Positions 1-6,936 of a DNA stretch of 64,000 nucleotides are shown here, in pieces. Below the pieces are notes generated by a model, which was not told the origin of the DNA, made no database searches, and saw only the letters and a program-made list of their open reading frames with translations. Positions within the stretch are counted from its first letter, which is position 1, and each line of letters opens with the position of its first letter. Location of the stretch: contig NZ_JAMWEG010000014.1 in assembly GCF_025460765.1 (NCBI RefSeq), positions 62,001 through 126,000 of the forward strand. Direction: 5' to 3'. The translations under genes and the position numbers were made by a program. The DNA is from Micromonospora sp. MA102. Lineage in GTDB: Bacteria > Actinomycetota > Actinomycetes > Mycobacteriales > Micromonosporaceae.

Positions 1-1148
1 TGGCGGGCCTGCACCACGTCCAGCGGCGGGTCACCGCCGGGCAGCACGCCCTCCTTCTGCATGGCCACCCAGGCGTCGACCAGGATGTCCCGCAGCCACG
101 CCGACGAGCCCTCGTACACCACCACGTCCGCGTCGACGTCCAGGTAGCACTGCCAGATCCGGCGGGCCGCCGCCATGCCGGCGATCTTCATGCTCCGGTC
201 CGCCAGCACGTAGTGCTCGCCGTCCTCGCCCCGGCCGACCGCGACAATGCCCGTCTCGTCGCTCGTCTCCGACACCGTGTCCGCCGGGTCGACCGACACC
301 ACGGTCCGCACCAGCGGCGGCACGTCCTCCTTGTCGACCCGGCCGGCCTCGATCCACGCCGACTTCCACAGCGCGCCGTCGACGTCAGACAGCAGCTCGG
401 CGTCCAGCTCCTGCCGGCCCAGCCGGGTGCCGCCGTACTGCTCCAGCAGCTCCTCCAGCGCCTCCGCGCTGAGGTTGTCCGCGTTGTCCAGCGTCCGCCC
501 TCGGGTGATGACCACCCGGGGCCGGCGGGACCGGGCCCGCTGCTTCTTCGCCCGCGCCAGCAGCTTCTTCACGTGCGGCAGCGGCTTCGGGGTCGTGCTG
601 ATGACCATGCGCGGGTCGGGCGCCTCACGCATGCAGAACCACAGCATGTCGAACACGCCCTGCGCCGTCTGCAACGGCCAGGCCGCGTACTCGTCGAGCC
701 AGCAGCCGTCGAAGTCGTAGCCGCGCAGCGTGTCCGGGTCCTGCGCACCGAACCCGCGGATGATCGCCCCGTTGGTCAGCTCCAGGTACGGCTCGCTCTT
801 GTTGAACGTCCGCACCTGCTTCGGCGGGATCACCGCCAGCAGGCCGGCACGCCGCGCCGTGAAGCAGACGTTGAACACCTCGCGGTGCGTCTTCGCGATC
901 ACCGCGTAGTGCCCGCCCGGCTTCGTCCCCGCCCAGCCGCGCACCGTCTCCGCCCCGGTGCGGGTCTTGCCGAAGCCACGACCGGCCAGCAGCATCCAAA
1001 TCCGGTAGTACGCCGGCTCCATCTGCTCCGGCCGGGCGTGCCGGGGCCAGTCGTACCGGACGAGGCCCTGGACCTCCGACACCTCGCGCAGGTACGCGGC
1101 CAGCTCGGCGTCGGTCATCAGGGCCGGGTCCGGGTACGCCAGCAGCAT
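1..1148 (-). CDS. Phage terminase large subunit (C-terminus beyond window edge)
   Basis: ATP-driven motor and nuclease that packages phage DNA into procapsids. The product begins MLLAYPDPALMTD. An ATPase domain carries a Walker A motif LAGRGFGKTRTG near residue 52 and a Walker B-like segment LDEYAAWP near residue 145. A second domain starts around residue 265 with VSVDPADTVSETSDETG, the RNase H-like nuclease fold with its first acidic residue. The gene runs off the left edge, so the 3' end is not seen. The ATG at 1148 follows the stop of the preceding membrane-protein gene by 3 bases, so it is probably translationally coupled to it. It is the last visible member of a leftward packaging run headed by the small subunit. 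The family call is firm; the exact phage group is not. Confidence 0.93.
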   Translation of the reverse strand, partial: MLLAYPDPALMTDAELAAYLREVSEVQGLVRYDWPRHARPEQMEPAYYRIWMLLAGRGFGKTRTGAETVRGWAGTKPGGHYAVIAKTHREVFNVCFTARRAGLLAVIPPKQVRTFNKSEPYLELTNGAIIRGFGAQDPDTLRGYDFDGCWLDEYAAWPLQTAQGVFDMLWFCMREAPDPRMVISTTPKPLPHVKKLLARAKKQRARSRRPRVVITRGRTLDNADNLSAEALEELLEQYGGTRLGRQELDAELLSDVDGALWKSAWIEAGRVDKEDVPPLVRTVVSVDPADTVSETSDETGIVAVGRGEDGEHYVLADRSMKIAGMAAARRIWQCYLDVDADVVVYEGSSAWLRDILVDAWVAMQKEGVLPGGDPPLDVVQAR

Positions 1149-1151
1149 CGG

Positions 1152-1532
1152 TCAGTCCCCGGCCCGCATCTCGGCTTCGCGCTGGCGCAGGTCGACGGCC
1201 GCGACCCAGGCCAGCACCAGCAGCGCCGCCAGCATCAGCGCCGGGCAGCCGAGGGCGGCCGGGCCGACCCACCGCAGCCCGGCCCACACCGCCAGCACCA
1301 TCAGCGCGAACCACGCGCCGAGCAGCAGCCGCCACGTCCAGGCGCGGAACCGCAGTGTCCGCCGCTGCACCCGGGTCAGCCGCCGCGGCGGCGGGGCGAG
1401 GCGCACCGGCGGCGGGGGCTTCGCGTCCAGCTCCGCCCAGCCGCGCACCACCCCGCCCGGCTGGTACGCCGGCCGGGCGGCGACCGGCGCCCGGTGGTCG
1501 AGCAGCAGCCTGCCCGAGCGGGGGCCGCGCCT
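1152..1532 (-). CDS. Small two-helix membrane protein of the prophage packaging run
   Basis: A 126-residue protein from a GTG start that overlaps the preceding stop codon as GTGA. The first 70 residues are rich in Pro and Arg. Two hydrophobic segments follow, roughly residues 73-95 (LLLGAWFALMVLAVWAGL) and 97-117 (GPAALGCPALMLAALLVLAW), with a charged tail DLRQREAEMRAGD. I do not recognise a family. Its position between terminase small and large subunits and the coupled starts show it belongs to the packaging transcript. A holin-like or inner-membrane role is possible but only inferred from topology. Confidence 0.6.
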   Translation of the reverse strand, partial: RRGPRSGRLLLDHRAPVAARPAYQPGGVVRGWAELDAKPPPPVRLAPPPRRLTRVQRRTLRFRAWTWRLLLGAWFALMVLAVWAGLRWVGPAALGCPALMLAALLVLAWVAAVDLRQREAEMRAGD

Positions 1533-1648
1533 CACCGCGCGACCGCCCACGCCACGACGGTCACGCCGCCGAGGGCCGCAGCGCCCATCAGCAGCAGCCC
1601 GCCGGCCGCGCACCACGCCGCCCACCGGGGCACCCGCAGCTCCACCAC
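1529..1648 (-). CDS. Tiny single-helix membrane protein (about 39 aa)
   Basis: A short reading frame between the terminase small subunit and the two-helix protein. It starts at one of two adjacent GTG codons (1648 or 1645), preceded by GGCGAGG, and ends in a TGA that overlaps the GTG of the next gene. The body is one hydrophobic stretch including AAGGLLLMGAAALGGVTVVAW. The gene fills what would otherwise be a gap in a run where every gene overlaps its neighbour, which supports it. No family is recognised, and the short length keeps this uncertain. Confidence 0.4.
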
Positions 1649-1664
1649 GATCCACGCCTCGCCG

Positions 1665-2279
1665 TCATCCCTGCTCCGTCGCCCCACCGGGCTCCTCCTC
1701 GTCCTCGTCGTCGCCGCCCAGGTCGTCCGGCTCGGCGGTCGGGTTGGCCTGGCCGGCGCGGGCGGCGGCCTCGGCCATCAGCGCCCGGAAGAAGTCGGCG
1801 CGCTGCTGCTCGGTCATCGACTCGACCTCGGCGCGGATCGGGCCGCCGTCCGGGCCGGTGTGCGCGGTCGCCGAGTCGGGCAGGCCCAACGCCAGGCGCT
1901 CGACCCTCGTGGCCACCTCCAGCCAGCGGGCGATGTCGCCGGGCGTCAGCTTCGACGCGTCGAGGTTCTGCAACCGGGTGACGAGCTTCCCCTGCAACGC
2001 CGACGCGATCCGGGCGTGCCGGCGGGCCATGTCGCGCCGCTGCTCGGCCAGGCCCTCGGCGTACAGCCGGTCCTCTTCCCGGTCCCACGCCGCTGCCCGC
2101 TGCACCCACTTCCAGCGGGTCGCCAGCTTGTGGAGGTAATCCCGGCTTTTGTTGACCTGCTCGGCGACCTTCGCGACGGTGCGGGTGCGGCCCAGGTCGC
2201 GGTACAGGGCGAAGTACCCGTACGCCCGCTCGGGCTCGCTGCGCTGCCGGTCCCAGGCCAGCACCTCGGGTTCGCTCAT
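1665..2279 (-). CDS. Phage terminase small subunit-like protein
   Basis: Likely DNA-recognition subunit of the packaging terminase. The ATG at 2279 is preceded by AGGAGGTG at ideal spacing, so it is preferred over the GTG two codons upstream. Residues about 30-65 (TRTVAKVAEQVNKSRDYLHK, then WKWVQRAAAWD) form a helix-turn-helix of the type found in small terminase subunits. The middle is helical and charged, and the C-terminus is very acidic (GGDDEDEEEPGG). At 204 residues it has the usual length. It is first in the leftward packaging run, directly after a strong hairpin that separates it from the upstream counter-defence genes. Confidence 0.8.
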   Translation of the reverse strand: MSEPEVLAWDRQRSEPERAYGYFALYRDLGRTRTVAKVAEQVNKSRDYLHKLATRWKWVQRAAAWDREEDRLYAEGLAEQRRDMARRHARIASALQGKLVTRLQNLDASKLTPGDIARWLEVATRVERLALGLPDSATAHTGPDGGPIRAEVESMTEQQRADFFRALMAEAAARAGQANPTAEPDDLGGDDEDEEEPGGATEQG

Positions 2280-2303
2280 GGTCACCTCCTCGTGCTGCTA
2301 GGC

Positions 2304-2336
2304 GGGCGGCCCGGCGGGTGCAGCGCCGGGCCGCCC
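2304..2336 (-). terminator. Strong GC-rich hairpin after the Acb2-like gene
   Basis: Perfect 12-bp stem (GGGCGGCCCGGC and its complement) with a 9-base loop, starting 6 bases after the stop of the gene ending at 2342. There is no clear U-run, as is common in actinobacteria. It separates the early anti-defence genes from the terminase genes on the same strand, so it may reduce rather than stop read-through. Confidence 0.7.
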
Positions 2337-2341
2337 ACGTC

Positions 2342-2632
2342 TCAGTGCCCGCCCTTGCGTCCCCCGCTCATGGGCGGCCGGGCGATCGCCGCGTTGCCGT
2401 ACATCAGGGCGTCGTCCAAAGCGGACAGCACCATCGACGTCTCCCGGCCGGCGGGCAGGCTGCGCATGGCCTGCGCCATCGCGCCCTTGATCGTTCGCCG
2501 CCACGCCTGGTGCGCCTCGGCGGTGGCCAGGTCGACGGGCGGGTGGTAGTCGCACCGCCGGTCCAGCTCGTACCGCTGGCGCTCGTCGAGGCCGGCGTAC
2601 AGGTCCTCGCCGCTCTGGGCGGGTCCGGTCAT
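2342..2632 (-). CDS. Acb2/Tad1-family cyclic-nucleotide sponge (anti-CBASS / anti-Thoeris)
   Basis: A 96-residue protein that matches the Acb2/Tad1 hairpin family. These small phage proteins form hexamers and bind cyclic di- and trinucleotides or Thoeris signal molecules, so host CBASS or Thoeris effectors are not switched on. The recognisable core is CDYHPP at residues 27-32, a helix AWRRTIKGAMAQAM, then AGRETSMVLSALDDA at 61-75 and the closing MYGNAAIAR at 77-85; family members typically read SRE.SLALT.LE.A.MWANAAIAR here. The ATG at 2632 follows GGAGGAAGAG. It lies downstream of the ParB-like and Mom-like genes and just before the packaging genes. The family is recognised from the motif pattern; ligand choice cannot be read from the sequence. 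Confidence 0.8.
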   Translation of the reverse strand: MTGPAQSGEDLYAGLDERQRYELDRRCDYHPPVDLATAEAHQAWRRTIKGAMAQAMRSLPAGRETSMVLSALDDALMYGNAAIARPPMSGGRKGGH

Positions 2633-2719
2633 CTCTTCCTCCAGGGGTCGGGCCGCAGTGGGGAACTGCGGCCGGGGCACCGGCCGGCGGGCTACCGGCC
2701 GGGAGTCGAGGGGCGGGGC

Positions 2720-2824
2720 TCAGAAAGGCCAGTGCCCGATGCAGCCGGCTATCAGCCCGCCGACGATCACCACCAGGTAGACGGCGGCGATCACCTTCGT
2801 CGACCGGGGCAGCCGGCCGCTCAT
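2720..2824 (-). CDS. 34-residue single-pass membrane protein
   Basis: Begins MSGRLPRSTKV and continues with a hydrophobic helix (IAAVYLVVIVGGLIAGCIG) ending HWPF. The ATG overlaps the TGA of the ParB-like gene (ATGA), the same coupling used by its neighbours. It is too small for family assignment. A phage micro-membrane protein is the safest label. Confidence 0.55.
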   Translation of the reverse strand: MSGRLPRSTKVIAAVYLVVIVGGLIAGCIGHWPF

Positions 2825-3741
2825 CCGGCGAGGTAGTCCGCGGCCAGCAGCTCCAGCGCCCGCCACCGCTGGTCGGCGGGCACCTCGCCCGAGCGGACCA
2901 GCTTCTCGACGGCGCGGTGCAGCACCGCCGCCGCGTCGGCCGGCATCGAGCGCGTCTCCAGCACCGTCTCAATCGGCACCAGGCGGTGCGCGTGCCCGAT
3001 CGGCTCGCCGCTCTCCTCGTCGAGCCACACGCCGTCGCGCAGCTCGCCGAGGTGCCGCTCGAACACGGCGAGGATGAGGCCGAGCGCGGTGGCCACGTTG
3101 CCGACGTTGTGGGCGCCGTGAGCCGTCGCGAGCGCGTCCAGGGTGGACTCGTAGTCGCCGTACCCGGCGAGCCAGCGGGCGTCCGCCTGGGTGAGCTTCC
3201 GCGCCTCGTCGAAGCTGGCGCGGGCCGCCTCGAGTTCGTGCGGCAGGAACACCAGCTGCACCGTGGCGAAGTCCAGGTTCGCCTCGGACAGGCCCTCCAG
3301 GTCGACCTGCGCGAGCAGGTCGAGCTGCTTGTCGTCCAGGCCCGAGTAGGCCCGCCAGTCCACGTCGTCCAGCTCCTCGTACAGCTGCTTCAACGTGGCC
3401 GGGTCGTCCTCGCCGGCGATCGCGTTGTGCGACAGCTGCAACGCGACCTGCCGGGCGCGGGACAGCTTCTGCTGCACCACCATCACCGTGATCTCGGTGA
3501 GCCCGGCGTCGATCGAGGCGGTGACCCGGTGGTTGCCGGACAGCACCACCTTCCGGTCGTTGTCGACGTCGTGCCACACCAGCGGCACGCTCGTCAGGCA
3601 GCCGTCCCGCTTGATGTTCGCCACCAGCCGGTCGTACTGCTCCTTGCGCATATAGCGCGCGTTGACCTCCAACAGCGTCAGGTCCTGCGGCCGGACGGTC
3701 ATCAGCCGCGGGTCCAGGGGCAGCTCGTCGACGTCACTCAC
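2821..3741 (-). CDS. ParB-like N-terminal domain protein of the prophage
   Basis: A 306-residue protein starting at a GTG that overlaps the upstream TGA. Residues about 20-90 are a ParB/Sulfiredoxin-type domain: LTLLEVNARYMRKEQYDRLV, then the signature VLSGNHRVTASIDAGL (GNHR at 69-72). In phages such domains act as nucleases, CTPases or ATPases and are often linked to DNA modification genes. The rest (residues about 95-306) is mostly helical and has no family I can name. There is no partner ParA, so plasmid-style partition is unlikely. Placement next to a methylase/Mom-like gene suggests a role in phage DNA modification or protection; this is inference. Confidence 0.75.
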   Translation of the reverse strand: MSDVDELPLDPRLMTVRPQDLTLLEVNARYMRKEQYDRLVANIKRDGCLTSVPLVWHDVDNDRKVVLSGNHRVTASIDAGLTEITVMVVQQKLSRARQVALQLSHNAIAGEDDPATLKQLYEELDDVDWRAYSGLDDKQLDLLAQVDLEGLSEANLDFATVQLVFLPHELEAARASFDEARKLTQADARWLAGYGDYESTLDALATAHGAHNVGNVATALGLILAVFERHLGELRDGVWLDEESGEPIGHAHRLVPIETVLETRSMPADAAAVLHRAVEKLVRSGEVPADQRWRALELLAADYLAG

Positions 3742-4196
3742 CGCCCGCCTCCCGCCCGGTACTGGATGGCGAACCCGGGGATGCCGAGGCCGAAGTCCGG
3801 GTCCGCCGACGCCGGCCGGATCGGCGCGTGCAGCACGAACTCGTCCGCCGAGCAGGCGGGCCGGTTCGGCATCATCCCGGCGGGCACGCCCGTCCACCGG
3901 AACCGCTCCTGGCAGACCAGGCAGCGGATCGAGAGCTCCACGATGTACGCCACCACCGTGGGGTCGTCGTCGGAGGCGGTCAGCCGCTGCACGTCGGCGT
4001 CCAGGTGCATGTCGACGTGCTGGCACGGCTTGTCCGGGTCCGCCGACGGCGGCGGCATCCGGAACCGGCCGTGGGTCGGGCACACGCCCGTCTCGGCGCC
4101 CTCGTCACACTGGTAGGGCGTCATCCCGTCCCACAGCGTCTTCGGGCAGCCGGGCTGCTCGGCGGCCGGCGGGTCGCCGCGGTGCTCGTCGCTCAT
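3738..4196 (-). CDS. Phage zinc-ribbon-like hypothetical protein
   Basis: A 152-residue protein starting MSDEHRGD at an ATG that overlaps the stop of the upstream gene. It contains scattered Cys/His pairs (YQCDEGAETGVCPTHGRF near residues 28-45, PCQHVDMH, CLVCQERFRW near residue 105) that could hold one or two zinc ions. No known family is recognised. It is coupled at both ends to the Mom-like fusion and the ParB-like gene, so the three are likely made together and may act together. Confidence 0.6.
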   Translation of the reverse strand: MSDEHRGDPPAAEQPGCPKTLWDGMTPYQCDEGAETGVCPTHGRFRMPPPSADPDKPCQHVDMHLDADVQRLTASDDDPTVVAYIVELSIRCLVCQERFRWTGVPAGMMPNRPACSADEFVLHAPIRPASADPDFGLGIPGFAIQYRAGGGR

Positions 4197-5539
4197 CGTC
4201 GCTCGTCCTTCCCGTGGCGGCGCTTCCACTCCGCCAGCGCCTCTTGCAGGGTCCAGTCACCCAGGGGGCCGCCGTACTGGAGCTGGTAGCGGTGGATGCC
4301 GTCGGCGGCCGGCTCGCTGCGCTTCTGCAACTTCACGCCGGGGATGCCCCGGCCGTACTTCGCGCTGTTCGGCCGGTCGGTGAACGCCGTGGTCGACCAG
4401 CCGGTCAGCCGCTTCGACAGGGACCGCTGCAACAGCAGCTGCGCCTCCCGGCTGGCGGCCGCCATCACGATCAGCTTCGCCAGCCGCCGGTACCTGGTCC
4501 ACGACACCGGGAAGTCGCTCATCAGGTAGGCGGTGCTCGGGTCGAACTTCGGCGGCAGGAACGCGAACGCCCCGACGAGCTTCCGGTCGACGCTGACGCC
4601 GCAGGCGAGCAGCGGCGACCCGGGCAGGATCGTCTTGCTCATGAACTGCGAGCGCACCGCCGAGAACTGGCCGCCGGTCAGCACGTGGATCGCCATGCGG
4701 TCGCCCAGGTCCTCGTCCGGCCCGATCTTCGACAGCAAGATCGGCGCGACCTGCTGCGCGGGCGCGACCACCCGGCGGGCTCCGGAGCTGGCGTACACGT
4801 AGATCGGCATGCCGCGGTTGGACGTCTGCACGACGCCGCGCAGCCAGGGGCGCAGCTCGTCGCGGGCGATGTGCAGGCCGAGGATCCAGTGCGGCCGGTC
4901 GAGCACCGCCCCGATGATCTCCTCCTTGCCGTCCTCGTCCAGCAGGTCGTAGCTCGGCGCCGGCCAGTCGAAGAACTCGTCGATGCCGGCGAACTGCGCC
5001 TCGTAGTCCCCCGCGTAGAACGGCGGGAACATCGCCACCGGCGCGCCGGCCGGCACGACGTCGCGCAGGTAGTCCCGCACGTCCCCGCAGTAGTAGGAGG
5101 CGAGGCGCAGGGTCAGCGCCGACAGCTTCGCCACCGTCTTGGCGTGCATCGTCGGGAACTGGCCGACGGTCGCCCGGACCATCCGCTCGTAGTAGACGCC
5201 CTGCCGGCCGACGTACTGGAGGAACCGGGTACCGAGCATCAGCGTCGCCAGGGTGTCCGTCGACGTGGCCAGGTACGGCTCCAGCCAGGCCAGCTCCTCG
5301 GCGTGCTCCTCCTTGAGCCGGTAGTCCAGCTCGCGGCCGGCGAGCCACCAGCCGAGCGCCGAGCTGTACGCCTGGACGTCGTTGCCGTGGATCGCCCGGC
5401 GCTCGCCGGGGCGGCTGTGCAAGGTCCGCTCGATCGTGAAGTTCCCCGAGCAGCCGACGTACAGGTCGGTGTCCGGCCAGGACTCCGCGTGCTCGTAGAT
5501 GATCGAACGCAGGTCCGCCGGGATGCTGCCGTGGAACAC
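4193..5539 (-). CDS. DNA adenine methylase-like / Mom-like fusion (antirestriction DNA modification)
   Basis: A 448-residue protein that appears to join two modification domains. The N-terminal part has DLYVGCSGNFTIERTL (residues 25-40), a methyltransferase motif I-like element, and MFPPFYAGDYEAQF (170-183), which replaces the DPPY catalytic motif of adenine methylases. The C-terminal part (about 285-450) resembles the acyltransferase fold of Mom-type proteins, which add a carbamoylmethyl group to adenine in phage Mu: RKLVGAFAFLPP (319-330), YLMSDFPVSWTRYRRLAKL (338-356) and TTAFTDRPNSAKYGRG (383-398). Such modification protects phage DNA from restriction enzymes. The GTG start at 5539 lies downstream of GGGGAAGGTGG. 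The motif-level match is mine from memory and needs a profile search; the methylase half alone is the more conservative call. Confidence 0.65.
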   Translation of the reverse strand: MFHGSIPADLRSIIYEHAESWPDTDLYVGCSGNFTIERTLHSRPGERRAIHGNDVQAYSSALGWWLAGRELDYRLKEEHAEELAWLEPYLATSTDTLATLMLGTRFLQYVGRQGVYYERMVRATVGQFPTMHAKTVAKLSALTLRLASYYCGDVRDYLRDVVPAGAPVAMFPPFYAGDYEAQFAGIDEFFDWPAPSYDLLDEDGKEEIIGAVLDRPHWILGLHIARDELRPWLRGVVQTSNRGMPIYVYASSGARRVVAPAQQVAPILLSKIGPDEDLGDRMAIHVLTGGQFSAVRSQFMSKTILPGSPLLACGVSVDRKLVGAFAFLPPKFDPSTAYLMSDFPVSWTRYRRLAKLIVMAAASREAQLLLQRSLSKRLTGWSTTAFTDRPNSAKYGRGIPGVKLQKRSEPAADGIHRYQLQYGGPLGDWTLQEALAEWKRRHGKDERR

Positions 5540-5574
5540 GCGCCGTCACCACCTTCCCCTGTGGCCGGGCGTCG

Positions 5575-5647
5575 AGCGCCGGCCAGGACTCGAACCTGGG
5601 CCTCCACCGTGGAACGGCGGCGTGCCAGCCAACAGCACTTCCAGCGC
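5575..5647 (-). tRNA. tRNA-Gly(UCC), prophage-borne
   Basis: A 73-nt cloverleaf folds without gaps. Acceptor GCGCTGG pairs with CCGGCGC (one T-G pair), followed by discriminator T. The D stem is GTGC/GCAC with a 9-base loop containing GG. The anticodon stem is CCGCC/GGTGG with loop GTTCCAC, giving anticodon TCC. The T arm is CCAGG-TTCGAGT-CCTGG. G1-C72, C2-G71, U73 and C35-C36 match bacterial glycine identity elements. CCA is not encoded. It lies inside the prophage, just upstream of the methylase/Mom-like gene on the same strand, so it is likely a phage-carried tRNA. Base 32 is G, which is unusual. Confidence 0.85.
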
Positions 5648-5650
5648 ACG

Positions 5651-5665
5651 GCGTGCAATGCACGC
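5651..5665. promoter_or_regulatory. 15-bp palindrome upstream of the tRNA, possible operator
   Basis: GCGTGCA-A-TGCACGC is a perfect inverted repeat with one central base, 4 bp upstream of the 5' end of the prophage tRNA-Gly and in the divergent region facing the excisionase-like gene. Position and symmetry suggest a repressor or regulator site controlling the leftward phage operon. No second copy was seen. Confidence 0.35.
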
Positions 5666-5822
5666 GCAATACTGGATGGTAGCCGCACACCTTGCTGTCG
5701 GCGAGAGGAGGCGGCACGCTTCCGATCTTGCCGTGGCCGGGCGTAGCCCAGCGTAGATCTATCGGGCCGCAATGGACTACAGTAACCCCGCACCCAGGGT
5801 CGGAGGGCAGGAGGAGGACGAG

Positions 5823-6032
5823 GTGGCCAGGGACTACACCTACGCCGAGGCCGCGGCGAAGCTTCGCATCGCGGAAACCACCCTCCGGCGATGGGTGTCC
5901 AAGGGCCGCATCCCCTGCCACCGCCTCGGTCGCCTCGTCCGCTTCACTGACGAGGACCTGGCTTCGGCGTACCAGCAATCTCCCGCACTTCCAGGCCGCG
6001 CGGGCCGGCGAGGCCTGACCCGCACGCCCTAG
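5823..6032 (+). CDS. Excisionase-like helix-turn-helix DNA-binding protein
   Basis: A 69-residue protein with a MerR/excisionase-type winged helix: YTYAEAAAKLRIAETTLRRW, VSKGRIPCHRLGRLVRFTDEDL. Proteins of this type bind attachment-site DNA and steer the integrase towards excision, or act as small regulators. The GTG at 5823 follows AGGAGGAGGACGAG and is preferred to the in-frame ATG at 5772, which lacks a ribosome site. It is transcribed away from the late-gene block. It is about 5 kb from the integrase, so an excisionase role is likely but not certain. Confidence 0.75.
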   Translation: MARDYTYAEAAAKLRIAETTLRRWVSKGRIPCHRLGRLVRFTDEDLASAYQQSPALPGRAGRRGLTRTP

Positions 6033-6240
6033 ACCGTCCTAGGACATCGACATCAGCCGGCCGCCACCCGCTGCCTCGCCTCGTCACCTAAAGCGAGATT
6101 GCCGCTGGGTTCGAGGTTCAGCGCCCAGTTCGGCCTGTTCAGACCACGGGCCAGCTATCGTGCATGCCGGACGTAAAGGTGCGTCCACCTCGTCTGACAG
6201 GCTGGCTCCAGCGCCACAACGGTGGTAGAAATACTCGTGA

Positions 6241-6513
6241 TCATGACATCTGCCCAGTGCGGGACAAGGTGCGTGGCACGATTCGGTCGGGCGAACGCAG
6301 ACGGGTGATCATGTGAGTGGCGCACTGCAGGACATGTGCACGGACACGGTCCAGCTCGCGTCGCGCCGCGTCGCTGACTTTGTCCCAGCCGATCGAGACT
6401 GGTCTCTCCTTCAGATGTTCGGCAGTGACGTTCTCATCGCTCATCAGGTCGATGAGGGAGAGCATGAGCGTCGCCGGCGTGACGGTCTTGGCGTTCTGCT
6501 GTCCTCCGATCAC
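6241..6513 (-). CDS. Hypothetical protein, prophage
   Basis: A 90-residue product with coherent amphipathic helices (TLMLSLIDLMSDENVTAEHL, WDKVSDAARRELDRVRAHVL). The GTG at 6513 follows an in-frame stop seven codons upstream; a later ATG within MLSLIDLM is an alternative. No Shine-Dalgarno is obvious. No family is recognised. The amino-acid composition looks like a real protein, unlike the opposite frame. It diverges from the gene at 6526 with almost no space between the two, so one of the two starts is probably wrong. Confidence 0.45.
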   Translation of the reverse strand: MIGGQQNAKTVTPATLMLSLIDLMSDENVTAEHLKERPVSIGWDKVSDAARRELDRVRAHVLQCATHMITRLRSPDRIVPRTLSRTGQMS

Positions 6514-6525
6514 CTTGAGTTGCTG

Positions 6526-6936
6526 ATGTCACTCCCGGTCGGATGGCCTGTACCGGTCTCCTCGCTGTCTCACCGTGATCAAGGCACACTGCGCCGCCTG
6601 CCCGTCGGCGCGGTTCGGCTTGCCGCAGGAGCCGCTGAGCGGCTGGCTGTCCGTCCGGCGCGAATCGACTTGGCAGTCGTACCGGCGACGCGGTGGCGGG
6701 CTGGGTTGGAACGTGCTGGCAGGTTCGCCCCGTTCACTGCCCGGATGATGTGGCTCCGGCGCCCGCCATCGGACGTCGACGCGATGACCCGTGAGTCGTG
6801 CCGGTTCGGCGTCGGGGTGATGATCGGCCCCTCGGAGCGGGCGGAGGTACTGGTGCCGCCGGCTCCCTTCGTCCAGCGGCGGTTCACCGCCGCCGGCTGG
6901 CTCTTCACGGAGCAGGTGTACGCGCACCTTCGATGA
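6526..6936 (+). CDS. Hypothetical protein, prophage
   Basis: A 136-residue product from an ATG at 6526; the frame stays open further upstream, so the start is uncertain. Segments such as ARIDLAVVPATRWRAGLERA and FGVGVMIGPSERAEVLVPP look protein-like, and the end WLFTEQVYAHLR closes 32 bp inside the opposite-strand gene that ends at 6905. I do not recognise a family. Confidence 0.4.
   Translation: MSLPVGWPVPVSSLSHRDQGTLRRLPVGAVRLAAGAAERLAVRPARIDLAVVPATRWRAGLERAGRFAPFTARMMWLRRPPSDVDAMTRESCRFGVGVMIGPSERAEVLVPPAPFVQRRFTAAGWLFTEQVYAHLR

Noticed and set aside
213..2549. A 778-residue plus-strand frame over the packaging genes
   Set aside because: The minus strand carries recognisable terminase motifs; the plus frame has only low-complexity Arg/Pro/His sequence.
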